Assembly (NCBI RefSeq): GCF_000619825.1
Contig: NZ_JHUW01000009.1
Coordinates: 124,001-188,000, forward strand
Direction of reading: 5' to 3'
From: Prevotella sp. MA2016
GTDB taxonomy: Bacteria > Bacteroidota > Bacteroidia > Bacteroidales > Bacteroidaceae
DNA length: 64,000 bases
A program made the position numbers and the translations under genes. Below, in pieces: positions 61,591 to 64,000 of this stretch (positions are counted from its first letter, which is position 1; every line of letters begins with the position of its first letter). The notes beneath the pieces are model-generated. The model searched no databases. It was not told the origin of the DNA and saw only the letters and a list, made by a program, of their open reading frames with translations.

Positions 61591-62580
61591 CTACCACATC
61601 ATCATGCGAAGGTTGCGCTGGGCAGCGGAGCGCATATCCTTTATCTTATCGTTATACTCTTTGTTTTCGGTAGCTTCCAGGAATCGGTTGAAATAGTCTT
61701 TAGCCTTGTCGCGTTGCTTTAGTTGGAAGTAACACTGTCCCATCAGGTAGGTGAGCTCGTTTACATCTTTCTCCTCGGCATAACGCATACACTCCTGTAA
61801 CTCCTCCAAACGGAAATCGGGCTCTGACTTTAGTTTAAAAGCCTCAGCCAATTCCTTATGCAAACGGAATAGGGTCTGACGATCGGGCATAAGTAGTTTC
61901 TTAGCCTCATCGAGATACGACAAAGCCTCAGCACCAAGGCCTACCCTGTTGCTGACAATTCCTAATATAAAAAGGCAATAGGGATGATGGTCGTTCTTAT
62001 CATAGGCACGATACAGATAATCGTAGGCTGTAGAGTTATCGCCCATGCGCTGATAAGTTAAGCCTAAGGTATAGAGCGTACCAAAACAGGTATCGCCAAC
62101 AGCCTCGAGTTTTTTCAGCTCCTGTAGGGCAAGGTCATAATTACCTATATTATAATAGGCCTCGGCCAGCTGACGGTTAATCAGGATGTGAGTTGAATCG
62201 CGTTCAACGTACTTCTTGCAGATGTCGATAACCTTCTTTGGGAAAGTTTTACGTCCCATATCGCCCTGCCAACCATTGTTCAGTCTAGGCGTATAATCTA
62301 CAATCAACTGTGCATCGTAAGGATTGCTCTTCAGCATCTCGTCAGCCCAATAGGCCAAGGAATCGTTCTGACCAAGCTGAGCAAAATTGCTGTAGTAAAG
62401 GTGCATATCATCTGCGTTTAGGCTATCAGTAGGAATCTGTCGCAGACAATTGATACTCTTGTTAAAGTACCCACGCGATGCCAAGCGTACGGCATTAGTG
62501 CGTAACTCGTCGGCTGTTTGTGCTGAGATGGTGGATAGCGAACAGAGGATAGTGAATAATGCTATAACGAATCTTTTCAT
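61591..62580 (-). CDS. Secreted tetratricopeptide-repeat protein
   Basis: A 329-residue protein with a signal peptide (ending SAQT near residue 21). Repeated helix-turn-helix TPR units follow from about residue 30 to 310, for example AEAYYNIGNYDLALQELKKLE, GTLYTLGLTYQRMGDNSTAYDYLYRA, GLGAEALSYLDEAKKLL and MGQCYFQLKQRDKAKDYFNRFLE (each cited in part). It is probably a periplasmic or surface scaffold. It overlaps the TlpA-like gene by four bases (ATGA), implying a joint envelope function. Confidence 0.86.
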   Translation of the reverse strand: MKRFVIALFTILCSLSTISAQTADELRTNAVRLASRGYFNKSINCLRQIPTDSLNADDMHLYYSNFAQLGQNDSLAYWADEMLKSNPYDAQLIVDYTPRLNNGWQGDMGRKTFPKKVIDICKKYVERDSTHILINRQLAEAYYNIGNYDLALQELKKLEAVGDTCFGTLYTLGLTYQRMGDNSTAYDYLYRAYDKNDHHPYCLFILGIVSNRVGLGAEALSYLDEAKKLLMPDRQTLFRLHKELAEAFKLKSEPDFRLEELQECMRYAEEKDVNELTYLMGQCYFQLKQRDKAKDYFNRFLEATENKEYNDKIKDMRSAAQRNLRMMMW

Positions 62581-63890
62581 TGTTGTTTCTCCTTTTCTAA
62601 TAATGTTTTAAGTTTATCGATAGCCAGCGTGATGCTGATATTCTTAGCGATGATGCGACCAGAGCGGTCAACGAGATAGTTATGGGGAATGGTTTGGATA
62701 TCAAGAGCCTGATACTCGGGATACATTGCTCTCTTCTTATCATCGTAGGCATAATAATTGTAAATCTTGTAGGGGCGATCGGTTTGGGTGGCATCTTTGT
62801 TGCGCAGATCTTTCTCCTTTACGGTGCTCCACCACTGTTTGCGATTCTCGTCTATACCTATCAGGCACACAGCCAAGTCATCGCTAAACTCCTGTGCAGC
62901 ATAGCGGATATTGGGCATCTGAGCCATACAAGGCTGGCACCACGATGCCCAGAAATCTACCAAAACGTATTTCCCACGAAATTCATTAACGTTAGGCTTC
63001 GCCCCGTTATAAAGGCGCAAGTTCATGTAGTCGCCAACCTTCAAAGGCCTTACTTTTACTTTTTCTTCTTCTTTCTGGAATCGCTCACTATACGTTCGTA
63101 GTTGCATACCAGCCCATATCTCAAAACTCTGTGCCGACATATATGTCCCCATCGTGCTATCGTTTACAAAGGCTTTCATAGGTGGATAATCAGGGAATCG
63201 CACTAACAGCGAGTTCATCATATCGTCAACCTCCTTCTCGGTATAAGGATAAAGCGTTGGATTCCTGCGGAAAGAGTAGAACACATCACCTGCAGCCTCA
63301 ATCACACTATACGGACTTTTACCAGTACAGGCATAATCCAGGATATAGCGTTCAAGCTTATTTTTCTCCTGTTTGGCTATGGCGCGGATAGAATCACACT
63401 GGGCGTCGGAAAGGTTATAGAGCTGCGACATGTTATTCTGATTGAGATATACCTGACGAAGACTATCGTACCTACATTGATAATGTACCATTTCGAGTGT
63501 TGATGGCGAACCCTGCACCTTATCGATATAGCGAAGACCAAATCCATCATCTTCATCACCAATGCGAATACTCAGACTATCGCCACCCTTTACAACGATA
63601 GGCACACACTGCGGCCCGCGCCGTTGAAGCATCAGGTTTACGTTATACTCATAAGGCACATAGCCGTGCATGGTGCCCTCGCGATGCAACGAGTCGAAAC
63701 TGATAGAGTCGTGCAGTTGCATCTCGCGTTCAATCATCGAGTACATATACATTTTTTGTGGTTCGCTGGCGATGGCCGAATCAATCTTCACCGTTACCGC
63801 AAACCTATTCTCAGGCACTCCCACCCACTTCTGGGCCGAAACGCCTATGGCCTCAAATGCCATCAATGTCACTAATACAAACTTTTTCAT
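62577..63890 (-). CDS. TlpA-like thiol-disulfide oxidoreductase, periplasmic
   Basis: A 437-residue protein with a signal peptide (ends VSAQK). A long beta-rich and then helical N-terminal region (about 20-300; DUF4369-like in style) precedes a thioredoxin-fold domain (about 305-437). That domain has the redox motif FWASWCQPCMAQMP (about 330) and cis-proline loop TIPHNYLVD (about 400). It reduces or rearranges envelope disulfides. ATG at 63890 is preferred over an upstream in-frame start at 63965, beyond the promoter. It is coupled to the TPR gene. Confidence 0.88.
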   Translation of the reverse strand: MKKFVLVTLMAFEAIGVSAQKWVGVPENRFAVTVKIDSAIASEPQKMYMYSMIEREMQLHDSISFDSLHREGTMHGYVPYEYNVNLMLQRRGPQCVPIVVKGGDSLSIRIGDEDDGFGLRYIDKVQGSPSTLEMVHYQCRYDSLRQVYLNQNNMSQLYNLSDAQCDSIRAIAKQEKNKLERYILDYACTGKSPYSVIEAAGDVFYSFRRNPTLYPYTEKEVDDMMNSLLVRFPDYPPMKAFVNDSTMGTYMSAQSFEIWAGMQLRTYSERFQKEEEKVKVRPLKVGDYMNLRLYNGAKPNVNEFRGKYVLVDFWASWCQPCMAQMPNIRYAAQEFSDDLAVCLIGIDENRKQWWSTVKEKDLRNKDATQTDRPYKIYNYYAYDDKKRAMYPEYQALDIQTIPHNYLVDRSGRIIAKNISITLAIDKLKTLLEKEKQQ

Positions 63891-63917
63891 TCTAACATGA
63901 TTTTGGTTTATCGGTGG

Positions 63918-63925
63918 CAAAGGTA
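63918..63925 (-). promoter_or_regulatory. tlpA-like operon promoter -7 box (TACCTTTG)
   Basis: TACCTTTG on the minus strand lies 27 bases before the ATG at 63890, just after the preceding terminator. Confidence 0.75.
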
Positions 63926-63960
63926 TATAAAAACTCCGATAGCCTGATGCTACCGGAGTT
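63926..63960 (-). terminator. Terminator of a minus-strand gene beyond the window
   Basis: AACTCCGATAGC (63932-63943) pairs with GCTACCGGAGTT (63949-63960) with one mismatch, loop CTGAT. On the minus strand it is followed by TTTTTATA, so it should end a leftward transcript arriving from outside. The last 40 bases of the window show no feature. Confidence 0.75.
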
Positions 63961-64000
63961 TGCAAATAGTTTGCATTTGGAGTTTAGAGGGTGCGAATTA

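Noticed and set aside
1..64000. Prophage, transposon or integrative element
   Set aside because: No integrase, transposase, att-like direct repeats or cargo block was found; gene order is that of a chromosomal core with carbohydrate genes.

Overview
The window reads as chromosome of a Prevotella-type Bacteroidales bacterium (Prevotella/Segatella/Xylanibacter group). The evidence is the gene content (SecD-SecF fusion, DUF4271 and DUF4249 proteins, a glycine-lipid acyltransferase pair, a division cluster without murF or ddl, abundant secreted glycoside hydrolases) and the promoters. At least twenty sites match the Bacteroidetes -7 box TAnnTTTG, several with TTTG exactly 20 bases upstream, while Shine-Dalgarno sequences are mostly absent. 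I see no phage, insertion sequence, CRISPR array or rRNA operon.

Region 1 (1-17256) is housekeeping. In order: the end of aroQ, an O-methyltransferase, rbfA, a LolC/E-type permease, an M16 peptidase, metK, DUF4271, hemD, rnpA, yidD, tyrS, tRNA-Gln, a gluconate 5-dehydrogenase-like SDR, HU (opposite strand), a rhomboid protease, an endonuclease/phosphatase-family protein, secDF and tRNA-Arg. A 9-bp CTAG-phased tandem repeat fills the yidD-tyrS gap.

Region 2 (17306-31197) is a carbohydrate-degradation region without SusC/SusD. It has a GH28-GH43 fusion, a divergent GH43-like protein and a GH97-GH2-GH3 operon. Between these sit a DUF3737/PatB-type aminotransferase pair and a DUF3836-like small protein.

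Region 3 (31370-39571) carries a lipoprotein and a three-gene outer-membrane set: a TonB-dependent receptor with an unusual N-terminus, a DUF4249 lipoprotein, and a secreted protein with MG2-like and plug-like ends. A sensor kinase and an OmpR-type regulator resembling RprX/RprY follow.

Region 4 (39568-42314, minus strand) holds a CPBP-like membrane protein and two acyltransferases resembling the GlsA/GlsB glycine-lipid pair.

Region 5 (42449-57954) is a complete-looking dcw cluster: mraZ, rsmH, ftsL-like, ftsI, murE, mraY, murD, ftsW, murG, murC, ftsQ, ftsA, ftsZ. It is preceded by three phased MraZ-type boxes overlapping the promoter. Region 6 (57962-64000) has recO, tRNA-Glu, rpsT, gyrB, and a TlpA-like thioredoxin with a TPR protein.

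The most unusual signals are non-coding. Two distant promoters share a 17-bp upstream element at the same distance from the -7 box, one of them beside the two-component system. Two convergent-gene terminators are built from paired 17-bp odd palindromes with swapped centres. Several genes have -7 boxes only 6-9 bases from the start codon. I cannot claim a wholly new biological system from this window; these are the best leads.
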